Shown here piece after piece: positions 52,004-59,921 of a DNA stretch of 64,000 nt. The stretch is taken from positions 22,074-86,073 of the forward strand of contig JAFPUN010000015.1 in the NCBI GenBank assembly GCA_017395365.1, given 5' to 3'. The position numbers and the translations under genes are program-made. Every line of letters starts with the position of its first letter. Within the stretch, counting starts at the first letter, position 1. The notes beneath the pieces were generated by a model, which was not told the origin of the DNA, ran no database searches, and saw nothing but the letters and a program-made list of their open reading frames with translations. The DNA comes from Bacteroidales bacterium. GTDB lineage: Bacteria; Bacteroidota; Bacteroidia; Bacteroidales; F082.

Positions 52004-53326
52004 ATGTCAGTAATCAAACCGTTCAAGGGATGGCGTCCCGGCGTGGACATCGTCCAAAAACTGGCCTCCCGCCCCTACGACGTGCTGAACACCGAAGAGG
52101 CACGCAAGGAATGCGAAGGCAACCCCTATAGCCTGCTCCACGTGACCAAGGCCGAAATCGACCTGCCTGAAGGCCACAAGGACAGCGACCTCGAGACCTA
52201 TCTGAAAGTCGTCGAGAACTTCAACTCGTTCAAAGACTTCGGATGGATCAAACAAGACCAAGAGGAGAAGCTCTACATCTACGCCCAGAGCATGAACCCC
52301 ACCGACGCCAACGCCCACTGGCAATATGGCATCGTGGCCTGCGCCTACAGCGAAGACTATGTCAACAAGGTCATCAAGAAGCACGAGCTGACCCGTAAGG
52401 ACAAGGAAGAGGACCGCATGAAGCACGTCCGCCTCACCAACGCCAACGTCGAGCCTGTGTTCTTCGCCTACCCTGCCGTCGCCGAAATCGACGCCATCGT
52501 GAGCAAGATCACCGCTGAGAAGCCCATCTATGACTTCATCGCCAAGGAAGACGGCTTTGGCCATCGCTTCTGGATCATCGACGACAAGGCCACCATCGCC
52601 CGCCTCGTTGAACTCTTCGACAAGAAGGTCCCGGCCATGTACATTGCCGACGGTCACCACCGTAGCGCTGCTGCCGCCCTCGTCGGACAAGAGAAGAAGG
52701 AAAAGAACCCTGCCCACACCGGCAAGGAGGAGTACAACTACTTCATGACCGTCATCTTCCCCGACAACCAGCTGAACGTCATCGACTACAACCGCGTCGT
52801 GAAAGACCTCAACGGCCTCAGCACCAAGGACTTCTTCAAAGCTCTGCAAGAGAACTTCGACATCGAGTGCAAGTGCAACTGCACCAAGGACGGCGGCAAG
52901 TGCAACTGCGAGTTCCCCTGCCACTGCGAGTGCGACACCGAGTACAAACCCAACAAACTTCACAACTTCTCGATGTACATCGAGGGCGTGTGGTACAGCC
53001 TGACGGCCAAGCCCGGCACTTACGACGACAACGATCCCATCGGTGTGTTGGATGTCACCATCCTCAGCAACCTTGTCCTCGACAAGATTCTGGGCATCAA
53101 GGACCTCCGCACCGACAAGCGCATCGACTTCGTTGGTGGTATCCGTGGCCTCGGCGAGCTGAAGCGTCGTGTGGACAGCGGTGAGATGAAGGTCGCCTTC
53201 GCTCTCTATCCTGTGAGCATGAAGCAGATCATCGACATCGCCGACACCGGCAACATCATGCCTCCCAAGACCACTTGGTTTGAGCCGAAACTGCGCTCTG
53301 GCCTTGTCATCCACACGCTGGATTGA
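52004..53326 (+). CDS. DUF1015 protein with cysteine-rich insertion
   Basis: The 440-residue protein matches DUF1015: VIKPFKGWRPGVDIVQKLASRPYDVLN at the start, ADGHHRSAAAAL in the middle, FMTVIFPDNQLNVIDYNRVV and DFVGGIRGLGELKRRV near the end. Function is unknown; the family sits next to serC/serA in Bacteroidetes. Residues 289-310 form an insertion with eight Cys (CKCNCTKDGGKCNCEFPC, then HCEC), metallothionein-like and flanked by ordinary family sequence. The start at 52004 (MSVIKPFKGW) is chosen because upstream codons run through the word array. A strong terminator follows. Confidence 0.92.
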   Translation: MSVIKPFKGWRPGVDIVQKLASRPYDVLNTEEARKECEGNPYSLLHVTKAEIDLPEGHKDSDLETYLKVVENFNSFKDFGWIKQDQEEKLYIYAQSMNPTDANAHWQYGIVACAYSEDYVNKVIKKHELTRKDKEEDRMKHVRLTNANVEPVFFAYPAVAEIDAIVSKITAEKPIYDFIAKEDGFGHRFWIIDDKATIARLVELFDKKVPAMYIADGHHRSAAAALVGQEKKEKNPAHTGKEEYNYFMTVIFPDNQLNVIDYNRVVKDLNGLSTKDFFKALQENFDIECKCNCTKDGGKCNCEFPCHCECDTEYKPNKLHNFSMYIEGVWYSLTAKPGTYDDNDPIGVLDVTILSNLVLDKILGIKDLRTDKRIDFVGGIRGLGELKRRVDSGEMKVAFALYPVSMKQIIDIADTGNIMPPKTTWFEPKLRSGLVIHTLD

Positions 53327-53349
53327 TAGGGACGCGAGACATTATGACA

Positions 53350-53390
53350 CGGGACGCGAGACATTGAGCCTCGCGTCCCGTTTTGTTTTT
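53350..53390 (+). terminator. Terminator of the serine cluster
   Basis: CGGGACGCGAG (53350-53360) pairs perfectly with CTCGCGTCCCG (53370-53380), followed by TTTTGTTTTT. The left arm text GGGACGCGAGACATT is also present 22 bases earlier (53329-53343). Confidence 0.9.
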
Positions 53391-53407
53391 ATACGTTAAA
53401 CGAAGAA

Positions 53408-54052
53408 TCAGAAAAATTGCACCACCTCATCCAACGGACGATGTTCAGGCTGGCGAGGCTCACCCGACCTGTAACCCAACGAGATGACCGCCATAATCGC
53501 TTCGTTTTCAGGAATATTGAACAGTTCGCGAAGGGCATCGGAGTCACGCATACCCATAATGAGTGTGTCGAAGCCTTTGGCACGGGCCTTCAGGATGAAA
53601 TAGGCATTGCTGAGGCCGTTGTCGTAGGCGCCCCAGCCGTCACCCACCTCGTTGGTCTGCTCGCCACGGAAGAAGCCCGACTTGCCCTTCTCGTAAGTGG
53701 AGACAATCAGCACGGGCGCGCCAGCGATGTTCTGCTTGTTACGCTCACCCACGAGATTCGCCACCGCCTCGACTTTCTCCGGACTCATGGCCACATAGTA
53801 TTTCGAAGGTTGTTGATTAGCCCATGAAGGCGCTTCCTGCGTTGCAATCAGCAACTCACGGACTTCTGCCTCGCTGATGGTCTTCGTGGCATCGTAGCTG
53901 CGGACGCTTCTGCGTGTGGTCAACACTTCGTCGAAGGAAACCACATCGGAAGTGACTGCCGGATTGCTGTTTTCTTTGTTATTCGTGCAGCCAACGAGCA
54001 TGATGCATGCCACAACAGCCGCAAATAGTAGATTTGTTTTCGTGTTTTTCAT
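53408..54052 (-). CDS. Exported nitroreductase lipoprotein
   Basis: The start at 54052 gives a lipobox signal (TNLLFAAVVACIMLVGC). The mature part is a nitroreductase domain: TTRRSVRSYDATKTISEAEVRELL with the FMN-binding RRSVR, APSWANQQPSKYYV, GAPVLIVST and LGYRSGEPRQPEHRPLDEVVQF. FMN-dependent nitroreductases are normally cytoplasmic; this one appears to be lipid-anchored in the periplasm, which would need exported FMN or flavinylation. The substrate is unknown. A TACTTTTG box 25 bases upstream supports the start. It is convergent with the serine cluster and divergent from xerD. Confidence 0.87.
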   Translation of the reverse strand: MKNTKTNLLFAAVVACIMLVGCTNNKENSNPAVTSDVVSFDEVLTTRRSVRSYDATKTISEAEVRELLIATQEAPSWANQQPSKYYVAMSPEKVEAVANLVGERNKQNIAGAPVLIVSTYEKGKSGFFRGEQTNEVGDGWGAYDNGLSNAYFILKARAKGFDTLIMGMRDSDALRELFNIPENEAIMAVISLGYRSGEPRQPEHRPLDEVVQFF

Positions 54053-54076
54053 GTTTTGATACAATTAGTTTGGGGA

Positions 54077-54084
54077 CAAAAGTA
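54077..54084 (-). promoter_or_regulatory. -7 box TACTTTTG for nitroreductase gene
   Basis: A minus-strand box back to back with the xerD promoter 33 bases to the right. Confidence 0.6.
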
Positions 54085-54116
54085 GGAAAAAACAACACGA
54101 TAGCAAGAAAAAAACG

Positions 54117-54124
54117 TACTTTTG
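54117..54124 (+). promoter_or_regulatory. -7 box TACTTTTG for xerD
   Basis: The box is 13 bases from the ATG at 54138, giving a very short leader. Confidence 0.65.
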
Positions 54125-54137
54125 CAAAAACAAAACG

Positions 54138-55058
54138 ATGGAACAGGTCACCCTCAGCCCTAACCTCATCAAGCACTTCGCCGACTACCTTCGGCTGGAG
54201 CTTTCGCTGTCCGACAACAGCGTGGAGGCCTATCACCATGATGTCCATTTGTTTCTGCAATACCTTGAAGCCGAAAAGGCCTCAACTGACATCAACAACA
54301 TCACCCAAGAAACCATCGAGAACTTCTTCGCCTACCTCTTCGACCTCAACATCGGCGCCACCTCGCAAGCCCGCATCCTGTCGGGACTGAAGTCGTTCTG
54401 GCGCTACCTGATACAAGAGGAACTCGCCGACAAAGACCCTACCCTGCTCATCTCCTCACCCACCCTAGGACGACATCTTCCTGAGGTGCTGAGCTACGAG
54501 GAAATCCAAAAGATGATCGACAGCATCGACCTCAGCCAGCCTACTGGCCACCGCAACAAAGCCATGATTGAGGTGATGTACGGCTGCGGACTCCGTGTCT
54601 CCGAACTCATAGGACTGCAAATCAGCGACATCTACCGCAATGACGGCTTCCTCCGCATCCTCGGCAAGGGCAGCAAGGAACGACTCGTGCCCATCGGCGA
54701 CAGCAGCCTGAAGATCCTCTACCAATACATCGAAGGCGCAAGGCTACATATTTCACCTCAACCCAAATTCACCGACACCGTGTTCCTGAACAGCCGTGGC
54801 ACAGGCCTCACCCGCCAGATGGTCTTCCTCATCGTGAAAGACCTCGCCGAGAAGAACGGCATCAACAAAACCATCAGCCCTCACACCTTCCGACACAGTT
54901 TTGCCACCCACCTCTTGGAAGGCGGCGCCAACCTGCTTGCTGTGCAGCAGATGCTAGGACACGCTAGCGTGAGCACGACGGAAATCTACACGCATATCTC
55001 TGACGAGTTGCTGCGTGACACACTAACCACGTATCATCCGAGGTTTAAGAAACAATAG
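54138..55058 (+). CDS. xerD: Tyrosine recombinase XerD
   Basis: The 306-residue protein has an N-terminal SAM-like core-binding domain and a C-terminal catalytic domain with Arg153 (GCGLRVSEL), Lys178 (LGKGSKERLVP), His249 and Arg252 (HTFRHSFATHLL), His275 (LGHAS) and nucleophile Tyr284 (EIYTHIS). All catalytic residues are intact. With XerC it resolves chromosome dimers at dif. It lacks integrase-specific extensions and is flanked by core genes, so a housekeeping role is likelier than a mobile-element integrase. The word array at 55057 begins at its stop codon. Confidence 0.94.
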   Translation: MEQVTLSPNLIKHFADYLRLELSLSDNSVEAYHHDVHLFLQYLEAEKASTDINNITQETIENFFAYLFDLNIGATSQARILSGLKSFWRYLIQEELADKDPTLLISSPTLGRHLPEVLSYEEIQKMIDSIDLSQPTGHRNKAMIEVMYGCGLRVSELIGLQISDIYRNDGFLRILGKGSKERLVPIGDSSLKILYQYIEGARLHISPQPKFTDTVFLNSRGTGLTRQMVFLIVKDLAEKNGINKTISPHTFRHSFATHLLEGGANLLAVQQMLGHASVSTTEIYTHISDELLRDTLTTYHPRFKKQ

Positions 55059-55190
55059 GCCATTGGCTCTTGGCCTCTGGCTACTGGCTTTTGGCTCCTG
55101 ACAGTCCACAGCCTCATTGCGGTTCCGCCTCCGCGGAATGAGGCGACCCGCAATCTCCTTAATATGGTAGGGCTGTCAGAAGCCAAAGGC
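55057..55190. repeat. Inverted word array around a dispersed hairpin, between xerD and kdsA
   Basis: Left arm 55057-55107 holds six TGGC words and ends GGCTCCTGACAG. Right arm 55170-55190 is GGGCTGTCAGAAGCCAAAGGC, its complement. The centre 55111-55160 is a dispersed element ATTGCGG...CCGCAAT with an inner GCCTC/GAGGC hairpin. AAACAATTAAACGATTAAAC words follow up to the kdsA promoter. Confidence 0.75.
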
Positions 55191-55237
55191 AAACAAACAA
55201 TTAAACGATTAAACAATTAAACAACCAACAAAACCGT

Positions 55238-55245
55238 TATCTTTG
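55238..55245 (+). promoter_or_regulatory. -7 box TATCTTTG for kdsA
   Basis: The box is 16 bases from the kdsA ATG at 55262. Confidence 0.7.
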
Positions 55246-55261
55246 CAAAAAAATCTCCACC

Positions 55262-56074
55262 ATGGACACCTCAAAATACGACTTCCTGAAAGTTATGCGC
55301 CCCGACCGCTTCTTCCTCTTGGCCGGCCCTTGTGTTATCGAGGACGAGACCTCGCCTCTCTTCATCGCCGAGACCTTGAAGAACATCTGCCAAAGACTTG
55401 ACATTCCCTTGGTTTTCAAAGGCTCCTACCGCAAGGCCAACCGTTCACGTTTGGATTCTTTCACTGGAATTGGCGATGAAAAAGCATTGAAAGTGCTGCA
55501 AAGAATCGGGAAGGAATTCGAGCTCCCCGTGGTGACCGACATCCACTCCGCCGAGGAAGCCGCCATGGCTGCCGAATATGTTGACGTGCTACAGATTCCA
55601 GCCTTTCTCTGCCGCCAAACCGACCTCCTGGTAGCTGCTGCCAAAACCGGCAAGACCGTCAACATCAAAAAGGGCCAATTTCTTTCGGGCGAGGCCATGG
55701 GCTTTGCCGTCGAAAAGGTGCACCAGTCAGGCAACGACAAGGTAATGCTCACCGAGCGCGGTTCCATGTTCGGCTATCAAGATTTGGTGGTGGATTACCG
55801 CAACATCGCTATCATGCAGAAGTTCGATGTGCCCGTCATCCTTGATGTCACGCACTCCTTGCAACAGCCCAACCAAAGCAGTGGCGTCACGGGCGGACAA
55901 CCCGAAATGATAGGCCTCATCGCCAAAGCGGGAATCGCAGCAGGTGCCAACGGCATCTTCATGGAGGTGCATCCCGAACCTAAAAAAGCCAAGTCCGACG
56001 GCGCCAATATGCTCCGCCTCGACCTCGCGGAAGAACTCCTAACAAAGCTCGTTAGAATCAAGGAGTCTCTATAA
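55262..56074 (+). CDS. kdsA: 3-deoxy-8-phosphooctulonate synthase
   Basis: The 270-residue protein matches KdsA: FFLLAGPCVIEDE, VFKGSYRKANRSRLDSFTG, TDIHSAEEAA, QIPAFLCRQTDLL, NIKKGQFLSGEAM, LTERGSMFGYQDLVVDYR, and the FMEVHPEP segment near the end. It condenses phosphoenolpyruvate with arabinose 5-phosphate to give KDO 8-phosphate for lipopolysaccharide in the cytoplasm. It has its own promoter and no adjacent LPS genes. Downstream is the array at 56079. Confidence 0.97.
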   Translation: MDTSKYDFLKVMRPDRFFLLAGPCVIEDETSPLFIAETLKNICQRLDIPLVFKGSYRKANRSRLDSFTGIGDEKALKVLQRIGKEFELPVVTDIHSAEEAAMAAEYVDVLQIPAFLCRQTDLLVAAAKTGKTVNIKKGQFLSGEAMGFAVEKVHQSGNDKVMLTERGSMFGYQDLVVDYRNIAIMQKFDVPVILDVTHSLQQPNQSSGVTGGQPEMIGLIAKAGIAAGANGIFMEVHPEPKKAKSDGANMLRLDLAEELLTKLVRIKESL

Positions 56075-56078
56075 AATT

Positions 56079-56172
56079 GCACGCAGAAATCGCAGAATTA
56101 TATGAAAAGACACGAAACCAGGTCTCGTGTCGTATAGATATTCAAATTCTGCGATTTCTGCGGATTCTGCGT
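56079..56172. repeat. Inverted word array (CGCAGAAT type) between convergent genes
   Basis: Left arm CACGCAGAAATCGCAGAATT and GACACGA (to 56115) pair with TCGTGTC and AATTCTGCGATTTCTGCGGATTCTGCGTG (56125-56172). The right arm has one extra word. It probably terminates both kdsA and the convergent DUF4831 gene. Confidence 0.75.
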
Positions 56173-56185
56173 GAAACCAATGCTA

Positions 56186-57274
56186 TTACTGCATTCTCAT
56201 ATTCACGATTTGACCCGTCTCCGTGTCAAACACCAGCTTCGTATTCGTCAGCGGAGCCGTCAACAAGGCACCCAGTTGGTTGACCACCATCCGGTCCTCA
56301 AACAAGGTCTTATTGCCACACATCACCTTCACATTGGCGGTTTCGGGTAGACGGTAGAACACCTTGTTTTCATATGACATCGACTCCACGGCCGACTGGC
56401 TGGGGGCGTTGATGGTCTCGGTAGTGTTCATGGGCAGGGTCTGGACGGTAATGAGTGCGCCCGAACCCGCCGTGCCGATGGTCAGGCCATCGTTTTCGGA
56501 GAACTTCGCCACGGTCTGCGTAGGCACTTCCTTGTTGGGCACCACATAGACAGTCTTCACCACCGTTCTCTTCACGCGGTTGCCCAAGAGCAGGTTGGTG
56601 TATTGTTCTTCCATGGCGTCAAGCTTCTCATACATCATCTTGAAGGTCTCAGGGTTGGTGGCCATCTCCACATCGCCCGAAATCAGGTAGAACTTCGCTT
56701 TGCGGATTTCCTCGATCTTGTCGGCGGCCTCCTTGGCCATCTGGGCGTTCGACTTGCCCGTCGTGATCAAGTTCATCAGCTTGTGGTCGGAATAGTCGAC
56801 GGGCTGTTGCTCGCAGCACGGCTTCTTGGCAGGCGCTTCACACACCTCTTCCGTGCCGTTCGACATATCGAGACCAACACTGCGGATGATGCCATTGGGC
56901 GTGATGTCGAACTGCATCTTGCTGCCTCCCCTGACGCTACCCAAGGTCACGAAGAACATGGCATTCGGGTCGGGACTGGCCACCGTGCTCATCTTCATGT
57001 CCAACAGACGATATTCCGTGGTTTCATATTCCACATAATCCGCCATCTCCATGTAGTTGGAGGCATAGTCGCTCAACGGGCTTTTCTCCAATGTGGTCTC
57101 CTCGATGATGAAATCGAGCTTCAACATGGTCTGGGGCAAGGCATAATACAAACCGCTATGCTGCCCAGGCGTGACGTTCTTGGCGAAGGTGGTGGTGTAC
57201 TGCGCATGAAGCTGACCGCCCATCAGGACCATGGCCAACAGCGCAAATGCAAACTTTGTAAATGATTTATTCAT
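56186..57274 (-). CDS. DUF4831 protein, exported
   Basis: With the start at 57274 a signal peptide (FTKFAFALLAMVLMGGQLHAQ) is followed by a DUF4831 domain: SGLYYALPQTMLKLDFIIEET, YAGNYM-like PLSDYASNYMEMADYVEYE, then FVTLGSVRGGSKMQFDITPNGIIRSVG. An acidic/Cys segment (EVCEAPAKKPCCEQQP) lies in the middle. The family is confined to Bacteroidetes and has no known function; envelope location is inferred. A TATTTTTG box 26 bases upstream supports the start. Confidence 0.85.
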   Translation of the reverse strand: MNKSFTKFAFALLAMVLMGGQLHAQYTTTFAKNVTPGQHSGLYYALPQTMLKLDFIIEETTLEKSPLSDYASNYMEMADYVEYETTEYRLLDMKMSTVASPDPNAMFFVTLGSVRGGSKMQFDITPNGIIRSVGLDMSNGTEEVCEAPAKKPCCEQQPVDYSDHKLMNLITTGKSNAQMAKEAADKIEEIRKAKFYLISGDVEMATNPETFKMMYEKLDAMEEQYTNLLLGNRVKRTVVKTVYVVPNKEVPTQTVAKFSENDGLTIGTAGSGALITVQTLPMNTTETINAPSQSAVESMSYENKVFYRLPETANVKVMCGNKTLFEDRMVVNQLGALLTAPLTNTKLVFDTETGQIVNMRMQ

Positions 57275-57299
57275 AGTAGTTTCAATTAGTTTCAAACTT

Positions 57300-57307
57300 C
57301 AAAAATA
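57300..57307 (-). promoter_or_regulatory. -7 box TATTTTTG for DUF4831 gene
   Basis: A minus-strand box 26 bases from the ATG at 57274. Confidence 0.55.
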
Positions 57308-57327
57308 CATATTTTCCGTCAAATCCT

Positions 57328-58806
57328 TCAATTTTCGGTTGTTTTTTCCTTCTTGCTGAAAGCCAACAAGGCCAAAAATGTCAGCAATCCATTGATTATC
57401 AAGATTTCAAAACCAATCTTGTAACCTCCAAACAATTGCGGTGAATACTGCTTGAGGAAATAACTGATGACGGGGGAAGCCACCGCAATGAACGGTACGG
57501 CCTTGTCGATGACTCTCCTGTTTTTGACGAACAAGCCGAAGGTGTACAAGCCCAACAACGGCCCATAGGTATACCCCGCGATGTCGAACACCTTGTCGAT
57601 GAGCGACTCGTTGTGGAATGGCCTAAACGCGATGATCACCAGCAGGTAAAGCAATGCGAAAGCCACATGGATCCATTTGCGGTATTTCGTGATTTGCTGC
57701 TCGGTCATCTGCTTCTTGTCGAAGTGCATGAAGTCGAAGCAGAAGGTGGTCGTTAAAGCTGTCAGGGTGCCATCGGCGCTCGAATAGCCGGCCGCCACAA
57801 GTCCGATGACGAAGACGATGGCCGTGAACTTACTCAACGAGAAGGCCACCGAAGGGAAGATCTTGTCGTTGATCACCACACCTGCCTCGTTCACAGGCAA
57901 GGCAAAGCCTGTCGTCTGCGCATAATAGATCAAAGCGGCACCCAAACAGAGGAAGAGTGCATTGACCACCACAAACAGAAGGCTCGAAGTCATCACATTC
58001 TTCTGGGCATCACGCAAGTTCTTGCAGGTCAAGTTCTTTTGCATCATATCCTGGTCCAAGCCCGTCATGGTGATGGTGATGAACATGCCACTCAACACCT
58101 GCTTGACCCAGAACTTGTTGTGCGTCCAATCCGTCTCAAACACCTTGGTATAGCCTTTCTCCGTGGCAGATTTCAAGAGGTCGCCCAAAGAGATATGCAG
58201 GTTGCGCAAGATGAAGAAGGCTGTCAGGAAGGCCGCCAGCAACAGGAAGGTCGTCTGCAGGGTGTCGGTCCAAACCACGGTCTTGATGCCGCCCTTGAAG
58301 GTGTAAAGCAGAATGATGGCGATGAAGATGACCGCCGGCACCCAGAAGGGAATGCCCCAGTCCTTGAAGACGAACTCGTAGAGCACAAACACGACGAGAT
58401 ACATCCGCAACGCCGAGCCCAACAAGCGCGACAGAATGAAAAACGCCGCTCCCGTCTTTTCCGACCTGGGGCCGAAACGCATATTCAAATAGGAATAGAT
58501 CGAAGTCAGGTTAAGACGGTAATACAAGGGCAGCAGCACCAACGCAATCACCGCATAACCCAGCACATAGCCAAACACCAAGGGCATGTAGGTGAACTGC
58601 CCCGTGTATACACCGCCCGGCACCGACATGAAGGTCACGCCTGACAGAGAGGCGCCAATCATGCCATAGGCCACCACGAACCACGGCGAGTTCTTGTTGC
58701 CACGGAAAAACGCGTTATTGTCGGACTTGCGCGCCGTAAAGTGCGAAATCACAAACAAAAGGACGGTATACAAAACAAAAACGGCAAGTATGATGGTCGC
58801 ATTCAT
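57328..58806 (-). CDS. Sodium:solute symporter
   Basis: About 13 hydrophobic helices span the 492 residues, with SSS-family features: SPWFVVAYGMIGASLSGVTFMSVPGGVY near helix 2, GPRSEKTGAAFFILSRLLGSALRM, the GLVAAGYSSADGTLTALTT segment near the sodium site, and DIAGYTYGPLLGLYTFGLF. It couples sodium entry to uptake of a small solute (sugar, proline-like or sialic-acid-like) at the inner membrane; the substrate cannot be told. A TATTTTTG box at 58827 favours the ATG at 58806 over 58815. Confidence 0.92.
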   Translation of the reverse strand: MNATIILAVFVLYTVLLFVISHFTARKSDNNAFFRGNKNSPWFVVAYGMIGASLSGVTFMSVPGGVYTGQFTYMPLVFGYVLGYAVIALVLLPLYYRLNLTSIYSYLNMRFGPRSEKTGAAFFILSRLLGSALRMYLVVFVLYEFVFKDWGIPFWVPAVIFIAIILLYTFKGGIKTVVWTDTLQTTFLLLAAFLTAFFILRNLHISLGDLLKSATEKGYTKVFETDWTHNKFWVKQVLSGMFITITMTGLDQDMMQKNLTCKNLRDAQKNVMTSSLLFVVVNALFLCLGAALIYYAQTTGFALPVNEAGVVINDKIFPSVAFSLSKFTAIVFVIGLVAAGYSSADGTLTALTTTFCFDFMHFDKKQMTEQQITKYRKWIHVAFALLYLLVIIAFRPFHNESLIDKVFDIAGYTYGPLLGLYTFGLFVKNRRVIDKAVPFIAVASPVISYFLKQYSPQLFGGYKIGFEILIINGLLTFLALLAFSKKEKTTEN

Positions 58807-58826
58807 GAGGTACATATTTGGTTGTG

Positions 58827-58834
58827 CAAAAATA
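58827..58834 (-). promoter_or_regulatory. -7 box TATTTTTG for symporter gene
   Basis: A minus-strand box 21 bases from the ATG at 58806, back to back with the DUF486 promoter. Confidence 0.6.
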
Positions 58835-58866
58835 GGAATAAAAGTCGGACATGAAAGAAATTCCCT

Positions 58867-58874
58867 TACTTTTG
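58867..58874 (+). promoter_or_regulatory. -7 box TACTTTTG for DUF486 gene
   Basis: The box is 25 bases from the ATG at 58899 and downstream of the earlier in-frame ATG at 58851, so it fixes the start. Confidence 0.65.
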
Positions 58875-58898
58875 CACGCTGTTAAAAAACGCCATATA

Positions 58899-59270
58899 AT
58901 GAAAGGACTATACACCATTCTTTTACTCATTGTCTCCAATGTCTTCATGACCTTTGCCTGGTACGGACAGTTGAAACTGCTTGAGATCGTGCCCAGTTCC
59001 AAGGACTGGCCGCTCTTTCTCGTCATCCTGATGTCGTGGGGTGTCGCCTTGTTCGAATATTCCTTCATGATCCCCGCCAACCGCATCGGTGCCATGCAAA
59101 ATGGAGGACCTTTCAACCTTATCCAACTGAAAGTCATACAGGAAGCCGTCTCGTTGACCGTCTTTTCCATCATCGTGATCACGGTCTTCAAGACCGAGAC
59201 CTTCCGATGGAACCATATCATCGCTTTCCTCTTCATCATCCTCGCGGTGTTTTTTGCCTTCAAAAAGTAG
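58899..59270 (+). CDS. DMT-like membrane protein (DUF486)
   Basis: The 123-residue protein has four helices (starting LYTILLLIVSNVFMTFAWYG, WPLFLVILMSWGVALFEYSF, LKVIQEAVSLTVFSIIVIT and IIAFLFIILAVFFAF), with the DUF486 motif FEYSFMIPANRIG between helices 2 and 3. The family belongs to the drug/metabolite transporter group and probably acts as a dimer in the inner membrane; the substrate is unknown. It is followed by an 84-base gap and an acidic protein on the same strand. Confidence 0.9.
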   Translation: MKGLYTILLLIVSNVFMTFAWYGQLKLLEIVPSSKDWPLFLVILMSWGVALFEYSFMIPANRIGAMQNGGPFNLIQLKVIQEAVSLTVFSIIVITVFKTETFRWNHIIAFLFIILAVFFAFKK

Positions 59271-59354
59271 TTTTTTGTTGCATCTAAAGGAAAAATGCAT
59301 GATATTTGCGGAGTGAAAAAGACACCATAAACTGACAAAAAGAAAGGACATCAT

Positions 59355-59786
59355 ATGAAATTCTATGACATTGATTCAGTCTTCACCTTTGGCAAATACG
59401 AAGGCATGACCATCGCAGAGGTGTATGAAAAAGACCCCAAGTACTTGAAATACTGCGAAGAAAATATCGACGAGTTCTATGTGTCACCTTCGGTGATGCG
59501 TGAGCTGAAATCGATGAGCCGCTCCATCAATGACTCCGCCCTACTCGATGTGAATTTCGACAAGATGAGCGACGACGAGATCGACAGCTTCATCAGCGGA
59601 CACGACGAAGAAGAGGCCTTTGACGAAGAGCGTCTGGAGCGCGATTTCGACTGGGAGAGCAACGACTTTGCCGATGACTCGCCGTTTGACGAGTTTGAGG
59701 ACGAGTTCGACGAAGACGAGTTTGCCGACGAGTTCGGCGACAGCTTCGATGAGAGCCTGGATGGAAATTTAGATGATTTGTATTGA
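59355..59786 (+). CDS. Small ExoX-C-like protein with very acidic tail
   Basis: Residues 8-36 (SVFTFGKYEGMTIAEVYEKDPKYLKYC) match the small domain found at the C-terminus of exodeoxyribonuclease X and in stand-alone Bacteroidetes proteins: FGKYxGxTIxEVxxxDPxYLxxC. The last 70 residues are almost all Asp, Glu, Phe and Ser (DEFEDEFDEDEFADEFGDSFDE), an extremely acidic disordered tail. No nuclease domain is present. A DNA-mimic or partner-binding role is possible, but only inferred. A strong bidirectional terminator follows. Confidence 0.8.
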   Translation: MKFYDIDSVFTFGKYEGMTIAEVYEKDPKYLKYCEENIDEFYVSPSVMRELKSMSRSINDSALLDVNFDKMSDDEIDSFISGHDEEEAFDEERLERDFDWESNDFADDSPFDEFEDEFDEDEFADEFGDSFDESLDGNLDDLY

Positions 59787-59845
59787 TATTGAAAAGAATA
59801 GATCTTTTTCTTGGAAACAAATCTACCACAAATCTAAAGTAAATA

Positions 59846-59896
59846 AAAATGACCCTCTATGTCATTCCCAAGGGAATCTTAGAGGGTCATTTTTTT
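59846..59896. terminator. Bidirectional terminator between convergent genes
   Basis: ATGACCCTCTA (59849-59859) pairs with TAGAGGGTCAT (59880-59890), enclosing an inner ATTCCC-aa-GGGAAT stem. A and T runs flank both sides, so it serves the acidic-protein gene and the glycosyltransferase gene. Confidence 0.9.
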
Positions 59897-59921
59897 AGTT
59901 CGGTCGGATTAGTAATCCCCG

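Noticed and set aside
49614-53314. Long antisense frames opposite serC, serA and the DUF1015 gene
   Set aside because: All three plus-strand genes are certain; the antisense products have no domain and simply reflect codon bias.
54138-55058. Phage or transposon integrase
   Set aside because: Length, motifs and core-gene surroundings fit XerD; no attachment sites or phage genes adjoin it.
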